Notes: generated from the letters alone by a model not told the origin. A stretch of 64,000 nucleotides of DNA from Cyanobium sp. ATX 6F1 (GCF_024346315.1 NZ_JAGQCS010000011.1:18262-82261); one strand, 5' to 3'. Positions 1 to 7,864 are shown, numbered from the stretch's first letter. A program made the numbers and translations.

Positions 1-1
1 C

Positions 2-577
2 CTTTTCTGCGGTGGCATCACCGTCTTCAATCCGATCGTGGAATTGGGTATCAAACCCACCGACAGCGTGGCGGTGATCGGGATCGGCGGGCTGGGTCAC
101 ATGGCCCTGAAGTTTCTGCGGGCCTGGGGATGCGACGTCACCGCCTTCACCAGCAGCGACTCGAAACGGGAGGAAGCGCTCCAGCTGGGCGCCCACCGCA
201 CCTTGAACTCCCGCAACGCCGAAGAACTGGCAGGGGCTGCGAGCAGCTTCGACTTCATTCTCAACACCACCAACGCCAACCTCGACTGGAACACCTACAT
301 CGCCGCCCTCAAACCCAAGGGGCGTCTGCACACCGTGGGGGCCGTACCTGAACCGATCGCCTTGGCCGCTTTTCCGATGATTCTCGGGCAGAAAAGCCTC
401 TCCGCTTCACCGCTGGGGAGCCCTTCCACCACCGACAAGATGCTGCATTTCAGCTGTCGCCACGGCATCGCGCCCACCACGGAGTTCTTTCCCATGTCGA
501 AGGTCAATGAAGCCCTGGATCACCTCCGCTCCGGCAAAGCCCGCTACCGCATCGTGCTGATCAACGACCTGGGGTGA
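2..577 (+). CDS. Zinc-dependent alcohol dehydrogenase, C-terminal part (5' end outside window)
   Basis: The frame is open from the left edge, so the true start lies upstream. The first visible residues, [12 protein letters not shown], match the segment just before the nucleotide-binding fold in the cinnamyl-alcohol/YahK branch of medium-chain dehydrogenases. A Rossmann glycine motif, [12 protein letters not shown], follows at about 12 residues past the [12 protein letters not shown] strand. Members use NADPH to interconvert aldehydes and alcohols in the cytoplasm. The N-terminal catalytic zinc domain is not visible, so zinc ligands cannot be checked. The C-terminus ([13 protein letters not shown]... 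YRIVLIND) is typical and looks complete. Substrate cannot be predicted from this fragment. Confidence 0.9.
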   Translation, partial: LFCGGITVFNPIVELGIKPTDSVAVIGIGGLGHMALKFLRAWGCDVTAFTSSDSKREEALQLGAHRTLNSRNAEELAGAASSFDFILNTTNANLDWNTYIAALKPKGRLHTVGAVPEPIALAAFPMILGQKSLSASPLGSPSTTDKMLHFSCRHGIAPTTEFFPMSKVNEALDHLRSGKARYRIVLINDLG

Positions 578-826
578 GGCCCACAAGCGGCTGCTGAGAC
601 TGTGGCCCCAGCGGCAGCGGATATCGAGATGACTGGGGCGGCCACAGCAGTACCCGCAGCAGGGTTGGCTGCAGCCGCATCACGCCCACGCCAGAGGGGA
701 TCCCAGCAAGGGCGAAGCCCTGACGGGCCGCCGAAGACCTGCCTGCCGATCCGAAGTGGGCTGGCACATCAGCCCACCAACCCCAACACGGCTGCATCGC
801 CTGGCGGGTGGCTTCACAATGGGGTG

Positions 827-1174
827 ATGAGCACGGCATCCACGCCCACGATCGAGGAACGGCTCCAGGCCATGGCCGGGGTGATCCATGGCGTCATCCC
901 CGGGGCGCAGGTGCGGCTGTTCGGTTCGAGGGCTCGCGGCACCAGCGGACCTGATTCCGACATCGATCTGCTGATCACCGCCCCAGATGAGTGGCTGGCG
1001 CAGCATCACCGTTTCCAGGTGCTGAACGATCTGTGGGGTCGGCTGGCCCAGGCGGATGTGTCGCTCGATCTGCTGCTGTACTCCCGGAGCGAATGCGAGG
1101 AGCGCCAGCACTGGCGGAGCCATGTGATTGGCAGGGCCTACCGGGAAGGACGGCTACTGCATGGCGCTCTCTGA
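827..1174 (+). CDS. MNT-type minimal nucleotidyltransferase (antitoxin of HEPN/MNT pair)
   Basis: This 115-residue protein has the nucleotidyltransferase signature GSRARG followed by DSDIDLLI, giving the two metal-binding aspartates. The frame is open further upstream, but the ATG at 827 begins the conserved domain directly and gives the usual family length. Its 3' end overlaps the start of the HEPN gene by 14 bases, the standard layout of HEPN/MNT toxin-antitoxin modules. In characterised pairs the MNT protein neutralises the HEPN RNase, in some cases by adding AMP to it. Both motif aspartates are present, so enzymatic activity is plausible. The function here is inferred from family and neighbour. 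Confidence 0.85.
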   Translation: MSTASTPTIEERLQAMAGVIHGVIPGAQVRLFGSRARGTSGPDSDIDLLITAPDEWLAQHHRFQVLNDLWGRLAQADVSLDLLLYSRSECEERQHWRSHVIGRAYREGRLLHGAL

Positions 1175-1559
1175 AGCGGAAGGTCTGCTGCGCATCGCCG
1201 CCGTCGATTTGGAGAGCGCTCAGGCTTCCTTCGACCCGACCGTCTTTCGCGAAGGTGCCTGGGGTTTCTGGCTGCAGCAGGCCGTGGAGAAGGCGTTGAA
1301 GGCCTGGCTGCTGCATCTGGGCAGCGATCCGCCGCTCACCCATGACCTGCGCCGTCTGGTGTTGCTGCTTGAGGCCAAGGGAGTAGCCACGGCCAAGCTG
1401 CAACCGCTCGCTCAGCTCACCGTCTATGCCGTGCAGTTCCGCTATGACGCCGATCCCACACCCCTGGGGTTGGATCGGGAAGACCTCAACCGGCAGGTGA
1501 AGGAACTGATCGCCCGGGTGCAGGCGCTGGTCATGCCGGGTTCCGAAACTGAGGCGTGA
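1161..1559 (+). CDS. HEPN-domain protein (toxin of HEPN/MNT pair)
   Basis: The 132-residue all-helical protein follows the HEPN layout: an N-terminal helix (LRIAAVDLESAQ), the FWLQQAVEKALKAWL helix, the THDLRRLVLLL segment and a late FRYDAD segment where the family often has an R-Y-P-like motif. The ATG at 1161 is preferred because it begins the first helix and produces the typical overlap with the MNT gene; a GTG 11 codons earlier is also open. The canonical R-x4-6-H RNase motif is not obvious, so this copy may be weakly active or of the DNA-binding-like HEPN type. Expected role: toxin or effector of a type II or type VII-like module. Confidence 0.8.
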   Translation: MALSEAEGLLRIAAVDLESAQASFDPTVFREGAWGFWLQQAVEKALKAWLLHLGSDPPLTHDLRRLVLLLEAKGVATAKLQPLAQLTVYAVQFRYDADPTPLGLDREDLNRQVKELIARVQALVMPGSETEA

Positions 1560-1570
1560 CGGTGTCTGCC

Positions 1571-2637
1571 ATGCCCCACCCCCCTCTGCTGCCTTCCATC
1601 GCCTGCGCGCGTTCATCGCCGAGCGCATGCGCATGAGACCTATCGACCAGCCGTTGATGCTCCTGGAACTGCTCGGCCATGGGTTTGCCAGGCAACAGCC
1701 AGCCCAGCCCCAGTGCAGGACGTCGCCCGCAGGATCCTGGGAGAAGACTTGACCCAGATCGACACCTACGTGCAGCGGGTGAAGCGCATGGTGGGCCGGG
1801 TGCTCACCGGCAACGGCATCACCGCCTACGGCAACGGCGCCTACAGCCTGATCGGCGGCGACGAACTGAGCGATGGCGTTACCTGGCCGAAGGCCAGCGT
1901 GGCGGAGCCACTACGCGACGAACTGCAGCAGCTCTGCCGGCAGCGCCTTGATGCCTTCCGCTCCCAGCGCGGCGAAGAGGTATTTGCCCACCGCAGCCGC
2001 CACCGCACGCCGATCAGCGGCTCGATCAAGTACCGCGTGCTCACCCGCGCCCGGGGCCGCTGCGAATGCTGCGGCGCGGGCTGTTGCTCAGCAAATCCCG
2101 CACCAGTGCGCCCTGGAGGTGGATCACATCATCCCCAGAAACCAGGGAGGACCCGACGACCTCTCCAACTTCCAGGCCCTCTGCTTCCGCTGCAATGCCG
2201 GCAAGCGGGACACGGACCGCACCGACTTTCGCGGACTCCTCGCCAGCTACCAGCACAGGCAGGAGGGCTGTGTGTTCTGCGCGCTGGAGGGCAGCGGCCG
2301 GGTGCTGCTGGAGAACGAGCTGGCGCTCTGCATCGCCGATGCCTATCCGGTGAGTGAGGGGCACAGCCTGGTGATCCCCAGACGCCATGTGTCCGACGGG
2401 CTGGAGTTGCACCAGCCGGAGTGGAATGCGGTGGTGGAACGGCTCAAGCGTCGGCGCGAGCAGATCGCGGCTGATGATGCCGGGATCAGCGGCTGGAATC
2501 TGGGGCTGAACTCAGGCGAAGCGGCCGGACAGACGGTGTTTCATGCGCACTGGCATCTGATCCCCCGCCGCACAGGTGATGACAAATCCCCCCGCGGAGG
2601 CGTTCGGGGGGTTATCAAGGGCAAGCAGGAGTACTGA
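1571..2637 (+). pseudogene. HNH nuclease-HIT domain fusion, disrupted by frameshifts
   Basis: Three reading frames together spell one conserved protein. Part 1 gives FHRLRAFIAERMRMRPIDQPLM-like sequence (frame of 1633). Part 2 begins near 1710 (VARRILGEDLTQIDTYV) and runs to CECCGA. Part 3 supplies the rest of the HNH domain (ALEVDHIIPRNQGGPDDLSN, CFRCNAGKRD) and a HIT domain with HAHWHLIPR. The last shift is explained by one extra G in the run at 2078-2080; removing it joins CECCGA to AVAQQIPHQ in frame. A second change lies between about 1680 and 1712. A third, in the C-run at 1580-1584, would link the ATG at 1571. HIT proteins hydrolyse nucleotides; the HNH fusion has no known role that I can name. 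Sequencing error in homopolymers is an alternative. Confidence 0.75.
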
Positions 2638-2640
2638 GCC

Positions 2641-3186
2641 GTGGCCACCAAGACGCCAACGCGCAAGAAGCTGGACAGGCCAGCGGTCTTGGCACGGATC
2701 GAGGAGATCCTCTCGGCAGGGGCACCGGATGCCGAAAGCCTGCTGGCTTTCGCAGAGCTCATCAACGGAAAGCCTTTCCCTGAGCCTGTTCTCACGTTGA
2801 CTGAGCTCAAAACGGCTGTCTGCAAGGTGTTCGGCAGCAAGAACGCCACAGAGCTACGCAAGTCGAGCGAGTTCAATCTCGCGATGGCTGGGCGCAGCTT
2901 TGATCTCAAGACCAAGGCTGATTGGCTCAAGCTCTATCGGGAGTGGGTTGGGGTTCCCCGCAGCGAGCGGGACAAAATAGGCAAGACATCCATCAACGGC
3001 ATCGATGTCTTGGAGAATTTCAGACCTTGGCATGTGTTCTCTCTGGAACCATCGACAGCCAGTGCGGATGACATCAAAGAGGCCTTCCGCAGGCTGGCCA
3101 AAGAACACCATCCCGATGTGGGCGGCGATCCGCGCGTGATGGAGCGGCTCCAGAAAATGCGTGACTCCCTTCTTGCCTTTCTCTGA
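2641..3186 (+). CDS. J-domain protein with unknown N-terminal domain
   Basis: This 181-residue protein starts at a GTG three bases after the preceding stop. Residues 1-120 match nothing I recognise. The last 55 residues form a J domain: a helix IKEAFRRLAKEHH, the HPD motif that activates DnaK/Hsp70, then VGGDPRVMERLQKMRDSLL. It lacks the glycine-rich and zinc-finger regions of DnaJ, so it is a specialised co-chaperone rather than a general one. Only five bases separate it from the next gene, an HNH nuclease-like protein, so the two are probably co-transcribed. An Hsp70-recruiting partner for that nuclease is a reasonable guess, but not shown. Confidence 0.75.
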   Translation: MATKTPTRKKLDRPAVLARIEEILSAGAPDAESLLAFAELINGKPFPEPVLTLTELKTAVCKVFGSKNATELRKSSEFNLAMAGRSFDLKTKADWLKLYREWVGVPRSERDKIGKTSINGIDVLENFRPWHVFSLEPSTASADDIKEAFRRLAKEHHPDVGGDPRVMERLQKMRDSLLAFL

Positions 3187-3191
3187 ACAAG

Positions 3192-4274
3192 ATGATGACG
3201 ACGACATCCAAGCGATCACGTGACGCCTTCTCCTTTCAGGAGTCAGCCAAAATCCTTGGCATCAGCGCCAAGAAGCTCGATGGGATTTGCAAATTCTTTG
3301 ATGCCCACAATGACGATGAATGGGAGCTGATCGAAGGAGAGTTCTTTGAATACGAACTAGGGCAAGCTCGTAGTCGCCGCTTTTACGAAGAAGGCGTCAT
3401 GGCGATTGCAAAGTATCTGGAAGAGAAGGAAGGTGGAAGCATCATCGCCAAAATCCATGAGTTCTTCACCCACCACCGCGCGCGGGTGACACGCACCCTC
3501 GTCAAACGACGCATCATTCAAGTCACCCAAGATCGGAGCACCATCGAAATCCGAGGCGATCTGATTTTTTTGGAGCAACGCTCAGTTGTCAGGGTTCTGG
3601 GCACCAATGGCAAAGGGATGGCTGGCACGATCACAAGGATCCAAGAGGAAAGCGCAGGGTTAGAAGGTGCAGAGGGTTTAGAGATCGGCGTTCATTTCGA
3701 TAGCTTTGATGGCAAAGATCAACGCCATTGGAGCCAGCGCGGCATTGTGCGGCTGGCGAAGACGATGAACGACAAGGGCAAGATCAGCAAGGCACGCAAG
3801 GCCTGGGTGAAAGCCGTCGCGGAAGTTGCTGAAGACTGCTTTGAAGCCCAGCGAAAGCTGCTGGAGAGCCACGAGGCGCGGGTCAAGGCGGCAAAAGACA
3901 AAGTTCGTCAGAAGGCCCTACGCAAAGATGGCTCTGGCTGTGCAGTCTCGGGCCACAAGCCATCAGCATCCGATCAGAATCCGGTTGAACTGGAGGCACA
4001 TCACCTTTTTGACGCTAGTTCAAGGCCTGATCTTGCGGCCTATGAAGAAAACTTGATTGCGATCAGCAGCAGCATCCATCGCAACTTTCACAAGTGGATG
4101 GGCGCCAAGCCCTGCGAACCCAAAGATTTTGTTGACTATCTCTTAGGCAACGAGATGAGCCATTTTGATGGTGCGCCGAGCGTCAAGAAAAGGAAGGAGC
4201 AGAAGCTGGAGAGACTGATGAATCGGGTGGAGTTGTTGCAGGCGAGGTTTGAGGGGAATCATTTGCTTTACTAA
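3192..4274 (+). CDS. Putative HNH nuclease-like protein paired with J-domain gene
   Basis: The 360-residue protein has three regions. Residues 1-85 are charged and helical. Residues about 100-195 are beta-rich (RSVVRVLGTNGKGMAGTITR). The C-terminal third has an HNH-like core: a CAVSGH segment near residue 251, ELEAHHLFD near 268, then ENLIAISSSIHRNFHKWMG, matching the His-His...Asn...His order of the fold. The start is ATG at 3192; a second ATG follows directly. The stop codon at 4272-4274 falls inside the first attC-like site, so this gene abuts the cassette cluster. Composition is less GC-rich than the housekeeping genes, suggesting transfer. A defence or mobile-element role is possible; no family name is certain. 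Confidence 0.65.
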   Translation: MMTTTSKRSRDAFSFQESAKILGISAKKLDGICKFFDAHNDDEWELIEGEFFEYELGQARSRRFYEEGVMAIAKYLEEKEGGSIIAKIHEFFTHHRARVTRTLVKRRIIQVTQDRSTIEIRGDLIFLEQRSVVRVLGTNGKGMAGTITRIQEESAGLEGAEGLEIGVHFDSFDGKDQRHWSQRGIVRLAKTMNDKGKISKARKAWVKAVAEVAEDCFEAQRKLLESHEARVKAAKDKVRQKALRKDGSGCAVSGHKPSASDQNPVELEAHHLFDASSRPDLAAYEENLIAISSSIHRNFHKWMGAKPCEPKDFVDYLLGNEMSHFDGAPSVKKRKEQKLERLMNRVELLQARFEGNHLLY

Positions 4275-4356
4275 CGCTCCAGCTCAGAAGCGGGCAGATA
4301 ATGTTCAGAATGCGCAGGCAGCTTATGCATCCATCATCTCAATCTGGATGTTGGAC
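4270..4356 (-). repeat. attC-like recombination site 1 (end of cassette array)
   Basis: Read on the minus strand, the site opens with GTCCAAC (fits RYYYAAC) and ends at GTTAGTA (partial fit to GTTRRRY). The inner arm, seen on the plus strand as TCAGAAGCGGG at 4284, is identical in sites 2 and 4. The degenerate outer box suggests this is the last site, where the array joins chromosomal DNA. Confidence 0.6.
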
Positions 4357-4567
4357 GGCATGCTATGAGAAAATTGATCCTATGGAACGACCAGGCACTT
4401 TCAGAAATCAACCATCAGCGAATTGGTGGATACATTCATCTCTGCAATTGCCCGGAAACGAACAGTGTAAGCAGTAATTGACTGGCAATGGACACATGAT
4501 TAAAGGCAAGACGCATTAAAAAGATATGCACTCAGTCCCAGGCAAATAAACGGTTTGGCAGTGATTT
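4357..4567. other. AT-rich stretch with no recognisable gene
   Basis: About 210 bases between an attC-like site and the small cassette gene. No open frame of convincing length or similarity is visible on either strand. It may be the decayed tail of a cassette. Confidence 0.5.
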
Positions 4568-4813
4568 TTAAGCCTGCTTGTGATGCTCATCGTTGCGTTG
4601 CTGAGACTCCTCCTTTCCCTCTAGCCAATAGATTCCCTTGAACTTATCAAGTGCCATGCGCCGATAGGCCTCCTCACTCATCACGACTTCAGCAGTGAAG
4701 TAGTAAGTCAGCTCGCCTCCATCGCTAGATGAAACAACCTTTGGCTGGAATGTGCGACTACCATCCGAGTCGGTAGGCGTGAGAGAGAAATGTCCAGGGC
4801 GAAGACGTCCCAT
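4568..4813 (-). CDS. Small hypothetical cassette protein
   Basis: The 81-residue reading frame starts at an ATG preceded by an AGAAAG-like ribosome site on the minus strand. It contains a serine- and aspartate-rich start, a beta-rich centre (ELTYYFTAEVVMSEE) and a charged tail ending in NDEHHKQA. No signal peptide or membrane segment is visible. It lies between attC-like sites 1 and 2 and runs in the same direction as the other cassette genes, which supports it being real. The leader of about 220 bases between site 2 and the start is unusually long for a cassette and may hold a promoter (extended -10 TGGCATAAT near 4845). I do not recognise the family. Confidence 0.55.
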   Translation of the reverse strand: MGRLRPGHFSLTPTDSDGSRTFQPKVVSSSDGGELTYYFTAEVVMSEEAYRRMALDKFKGIYWLEGKEESQQRNDEHHKQA

Positions 4814-5036
4814 GATCTTTCTAGGATTGGTTGGTGGCAGAGCAAATTATGCCATATGCAACTTCAAGCTGCAGGCTTTCCCTTGCTGGATAACTCTAGC
4901 TTGGCTGTATAGCTATATCTCTTGCGATATTATCCCAAGACACCACGTTCATTGCTGCGTGTCGACACCGTCGATGTCAATAAACATTTGGCAAGTCATT
5001 CATCAGTGACTCGACAAGGTTTCATTAGCCTAGACC

Positions 5037-5122
5037 GCCCAACGCTCCAGATCAGAAGCGGGAGCATTATGAACGGATGCAAGCCAATCAAATGCCCAGT
5101 CTTCTGTATCTTATTGTTAGGC
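5037..5122 (-). repeat. attC-like recombination site 2
   Basis: On the minus strand the site begins GCCTAAC and ends GTTGGGC, both exact fits to the integron consensus RYYYAAC...GTTRRRY. The inner arms CAGAAG and CTTCTG are inverted to each other, so the single strand can fold into the hairpin used by integron integrases. It starts four bases after the stop codon of the RelA/SpoT gene, the classic cassette arrangement. Confidence 0.8.
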
Positions 5123-5125
5123 ATA

Positions 5126-6202
5126 TTACTGGGAAAGATCCATGCCGCCTGTATATTGAGTAGCTCTAGCGAGTATGGCGCATCCATCATCGATTAGGCG
5201 AAGAAAATCACGAGCATCAGAGAAATAATTCTTAAACGCCAAACGAACATCTTCAGAGGTGTCGGCTCTCACCAGGACAATGTCTCTATCAGGCATTTCC
5301 TTCTCGAACTCAAAAAGTGCTCTGAGCGCATCCGGAGCGTCTCGATACTGCTTGACTTCCAGTGGCTTTCCCTCTGAAATAATCAGAATCGCATTTCTCC
5401 TCGCTGAAATAATCTGATCGGCTGAGTTAAGGCCTCGAAGCATGTGCAGCAGCCCCAATTCCCTTTCTGCAGCAAGGAAGTCTGTCACAAGATCACGATC
5501 ATCAAGATCCGGCAAGGCACCTTTCATGCCTTCATGGGCTCGAGCTAATATTTCGCTCGCCATCTTCATTACTGTTTCGTAACGTGTATCCCCGTGCTTA
5601 AACTTTGGCTGACTTTCTGTAATGAAGCCGATGACCTCAACTGTCGTAGCCCAAGCGTGCTGGACCAAGGTTCGATACTGAATCTCTACATACAGTCCTT
5701 TCAGAGGGCGTCCGACAACGGAGTTGACATCATACTCGTACACATCATGCACTCCTCTATAGCCAGATTCCTTGGGGTTCTTGATGTAATCGTACTTGTC
5801 TTTATCGTCTGCATTGCGTCGCTTGTGCTTGAAGCGAGCCTTATGGAAATGATCCCTAAAAGAATAGAGCTCCTCGATGCTTCTAAATATTAGCCTGCAG
5901 CCGGCTACATCGTCCATGCGAGACAGGTTCATTCTCGGGAATCGATTCAGCTTGTGAAATATTGTCCTCTTACGCTTGTGGCGCTGGGCAAAGATAATGC
6001 CCTTGTCTCTGCCTCTCTGAATAAGATTGACCTTAAATGTATTTAGAACTGCTCTGTGAGCTGCTCGCCACTCATCGATAACCTGGAGATCCTCCGAGTT
6101 TGCAGTTCCTTCCCGCACCCGCTGTCCAGCACGGTTTACTCTCGACTTTGATCCACCAGGGAACGCCTGTTCTTGGTCGGGGGAATGGCTTGGGTTCTCC
6201 AT
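5126..6202 (-). CDS. RelA/SpoT-domain nucleotide pyrophosphokinase (possible toxSAS-like toxin)
   Basis: The 358-residue protein has a single (p)ppGpp-synthetase-type domain between residues about 50 and 200. Visible motifs are DVAGCRLIF, the substrate segment DYIKNPKESGYRGVH, and EIQYRTLVQHAWA, which contains the expected catalytic glutamate and glutamine. There is no HD hydrolase domain, no TGS and no ACT domain, so it cannot be a housekeeping Rel. The ATG at 6202 is chosen because it lies 15 bases past the attC end box; the frame is open 11 codons further. C-terminal residues 220-358 are of unknown function. Stand-alone synthetases of this kind include alarmone synthetases and toxSAS toxins that pyrophosphorylate nucleotides or tRNA. 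No antitoxin gene shares its cassette. Confidence 0.85.
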   Translation of the reverse strand: MENPSHSPDQEQAFPGGSKSRVNRAGQRVREGTANSEDLQVIDEWRAAHRAVLNTFKVNLIQRGRDKGIIFAQRHKRKRTIFHKLNRFPRMNLSRMDDVAGCRLIFRSIEELYSFRDHFHKARFKHKRRNADDKDKYDYIKNPKESGYRGVHDVYEYDVNSVVGRPLKGLYVEIQYRTLVQHAWATTVEVIGFITESQPKFKHGDTRYETVMKMASEILARAHEGMKGALPDLDDRDLVTDFLAAERELGLLHMLRGLNSADQIISARRNAILIISEGKPLEVKQYRDAPDALRALFEFEKEMPDRDIVLVRADTSEDVRLAFKNYFSDARDFLRLIDDGCAILARATQYTGGMDLSQ

Positions 6203-6216
6203 GACACAATTATGGC

Positions 6217-6306
6217 GCCTAACGTTCGCCTTCACTTGGCCGCATGGAGCCGATGAACACCGCTGACAATGAGTGGAGGTGGCTCAGATACATGGTGATC
6301 TTAAGT
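6217..6306 (-). repeat. attC-like recombination site 3 (degenerate)
   Basis: The downstream box on the minus strand is an exact GTTAGGC. The upstream box is only ACTTAAG, one base off RYYYAAC, and the inner arms differ from the other sites. Length (90 bases) and its position between two same-direction genes match the array. Confidence 0.5.
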
Positions 6307-6310
6307 ATCG

Positions 6311-6871
6311 CTACGACACGATGGCGACCTTGGAGTGCATGGCAACATGCTCGAGGTTACTGTAGCGGTAATACCTGCCAACGATCCTGCATGCCTTTAC
6401 TTCTAGGCTGTTCAAGTTCCAGAAATATTCGACCTCATCCTTTCTTGCTTGACGGACATAAGCCATCGGAACAAAGTATCGGCCACCGTCCATTGAAATG
6501 AACGTTAGCTCCCTTAGTGTCATGCCGTTGAGCTCTAGATGGACAGGGTAAGCGTAACTGTTGCGGTCCGGATACAGCAATGTCCAGCGCTCAGCAAATA
6601 AGCGTGTTCGTTCGCCAATCTTGATCTGGTATGTGTTGTCGGTGACAGCGATCCACACTTCAGTGCCATCAATATCGGTCTTGGACCAACTGCTGGATTC
6701 AAGCATTCTCTCGAAGTTCTGGAGCGTGTTGCGTGGCTTTAGGTCTGCAGACAATTTTTGAAGCTCAGCGCGCTGATCAGAACCCGCCTTGATGTAGTAG
6801 CGGTGAGTTATGAGCCAGGAGAGTAAGCCACCAATGGCTGCTCCTGCGGCGAAAGTGAGAAACTCGTTCAT
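6311..6871 (-). CDS. Membrane-anchored hypothetical cassette protein
   Basis: This 186-residue protein has one N-terminal transmembrane helix (FLTFAAGAAIGGLLSWLI, residues 4-21), then a tyrosine- and lysine-containing linker and a soluble beta-rich domain of about 150 residues. The ATG at 6871 sits six bases from the GTTAGGC end box of attC site 4, so the longer frame starting at 6928 is unlikely because it would read through the site. Short single-pass membrane proteins of unknown function are common cargo in integron cassettes. No catalytic motif is visible. I do not recognise the family. Confidence 0.7.
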   Translation of the reverse strand: MNEFLTFAAGAAIGGLLSWLITHRYYIKAGSDQRAELQKLSADLKPRNTLQNFERMLESSSWSKTDIDGTEVWIAVTDNTYQIKIGERTRLFAERWTLLYPDRNSYAYPVHLELNGMTLRELTFISMDGGRYFVPMAYVRQARKDEVEYFWNLNSLEVKACRIVGRYYRYSNLEHVAMHSKVAIVS

Positions 6872-6876
6872 GGGAC

Positions 6877-6963
6877 GCCTAACGCCCAAGATCAGAAGCG
6901 GGCCAAGATTCACTGGCATCACAAGCAATCAATGATCCCGTCTTCTGCATCTGGATGTTAGTC
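6877..6963 (-). repeat. attC-like recombination site 4
   Basis: On the minus strand the site runs from GACTAAC (one base off consensus) to an exact GTTAGGC. Inner arms GATGCAGAAGACGGG and CCCGCTTCTGATC pair with a single bulged base. The TCAGAAGCGGG arm on the plus strand at 6892 is shared with sites 1 and 2. It begins seven bases after the stop of the DUF1294 gene. Confidence 0.75.
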
Positions 6964-6970
6964 CGCGCCA

Positions 6971-7582
6971 TCATGCCTGCACATTGCGGATCAACCCTGA
7001 ATGCCATGCAACAAAACCCGCGACGTTGATGGCCACTGTGACCCAGAAGATAGCCACGAAGTTTGACTTGGAACACTTGTGGCGCAGTAGCTGCTGAGCG
7101 AGCAGGGCGCCCGGCCAGCCGCCAACCACCCCAAGCAAGTGCAATGTCCTCTCCGGCGTGCGCCAGCTTCCATTGATAGCAGCCGACTTATCGACCGCGT
7201 ATGCAATAAACGTCAAGAGACTGAGCCCGAAGTACACAGCGGAAACCATGGGGTTGACCGACCACCTGCTCGCGACATAGATCCAGACTGAAGCGAAGGC
7301 CGGGATGACCAGCAGTCGTGGGAGAGTCCATGCTGCAGGCGACTCCGATCGGTATGTCTTGGGTGCACGATTACCTACGAGGTACTGGACTGAGCGCGCA
7401 CGCTGCTTGCCGTTTGGGCCTAGCTCGATCTCAAAGGTTAAAGCCTTCCCGGTTGTCGGGCGCTTGATGCTGGGTGGGAAAGCCTTGATATGAACAAAGA
7501 TATCCTTGCCACCCTGAGCTGGCTCAATGAACCCGAAGCCTCGCTCATCATTCCACGATTTTAGGTTACCTCGTAGTCGCAT
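6971..7582 (-). CDS. Cold-shock domain-DUF1294 membrane protein in a cassette
   Basis: The 203-residue protein begins with a cold-shock domain (MRLRGNLKSWNDERGFGFIEP, containing the RNP1-like GFGFI, then DIFVHIKAF as RNP2). Residues about 95-200 hold a DUF1294 membrane domain with several hydrophobic helices and the motif DKSAAINGSWRTPERTLHLL followed by GWPGALLAQQLLRHK. The ATG at 7582 lies 15 bases after the GTTAGAC box of site 5, so the longer 236-residue frame is rejected. CSD-DUF1294 proteins are widespread in bacteria; their role is unknown, though RNA binding at the membrane is implied by the domains. Confidence 0.85.
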   Translation of the reverse strand: MRLRGNLKSWNDERGFGFIEPAQGGKDIFVHIKAFPPSIKRPTTGKALTFEIELGPNGKQRARSVQYLVGNRAPKTYRSESPAAWTLPRLLVIPAFASVWIYVASRWSVNPMVSAVYFGLSLLTFIAYAVDKSAAINGSWRTPERTLHLLGVVGGWPGALLAQQLLRHKCSKSNFVAIFWVTVAINVAGFVAWHSGLIRNVQA

Positions 7583-7597
7583 CGGTGTTTTGCGTCG

Positions 7598-7747
7598 GTC
7601 TAACAATGATTGGGCGGGTCCGATAACCATCTGCAATGCTTGGCCCCTTCCGCATAACAAGCCTTGCCGCGAAAACACCAAGCTTCAAGATGCCATCCAT
7701 TGCAAGAGTTCCCCAAGGATCGGCAGCCGTTGATCGCCACGTTAGAC
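7598..7747 (-). repeat. Possible attC site 5 (upstream end of array)
   Basis: The minus strand shows GTCTAAC at 7747 and GTTAGAC at 7604, both exact fits to the boundary boxes. At 150 bases it is longer than usual. A GTTATGC box at 7658-7652 could mark the end of a normal-length site inside it. Inner arms pair poorly, so this site is less certain than 2 and 4. Confidence 0.45.
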
Positions 7748-7864
7748 GGATCCGATATCCAGGCAGTTCGTTGCGATACTTCTAAGCACTGAGGCGGCCT
7801 TCTGCGTTCGGCCCCACTCCAGCCCTTCATCCTCGATCATTTCTGCAGACAGGCTCAGGCTGAA

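Noticed and set aside
2583..2614. Hairpin CCCCCCGCGGAGGCG / CGGGGGG as a terminator
   Set aside because: It lies within the conserved end of the HIT coding region (DDKSPRGGVRGVI) and has no T-run.
4270..5122. First thought: ordinary intergenic repeats such as REP elements between genes
   Set aside because: The boxes RYYYAAC and GTTRRRY, the paired inner arms and the position between same-direction genes fit attC sites better.
4996..5190. 64-residue minus-strand frame starting near the end of the RelA/SpoT gene
   Set aside because: It reads straight through attC-like site 2, so it is the site itself translated.
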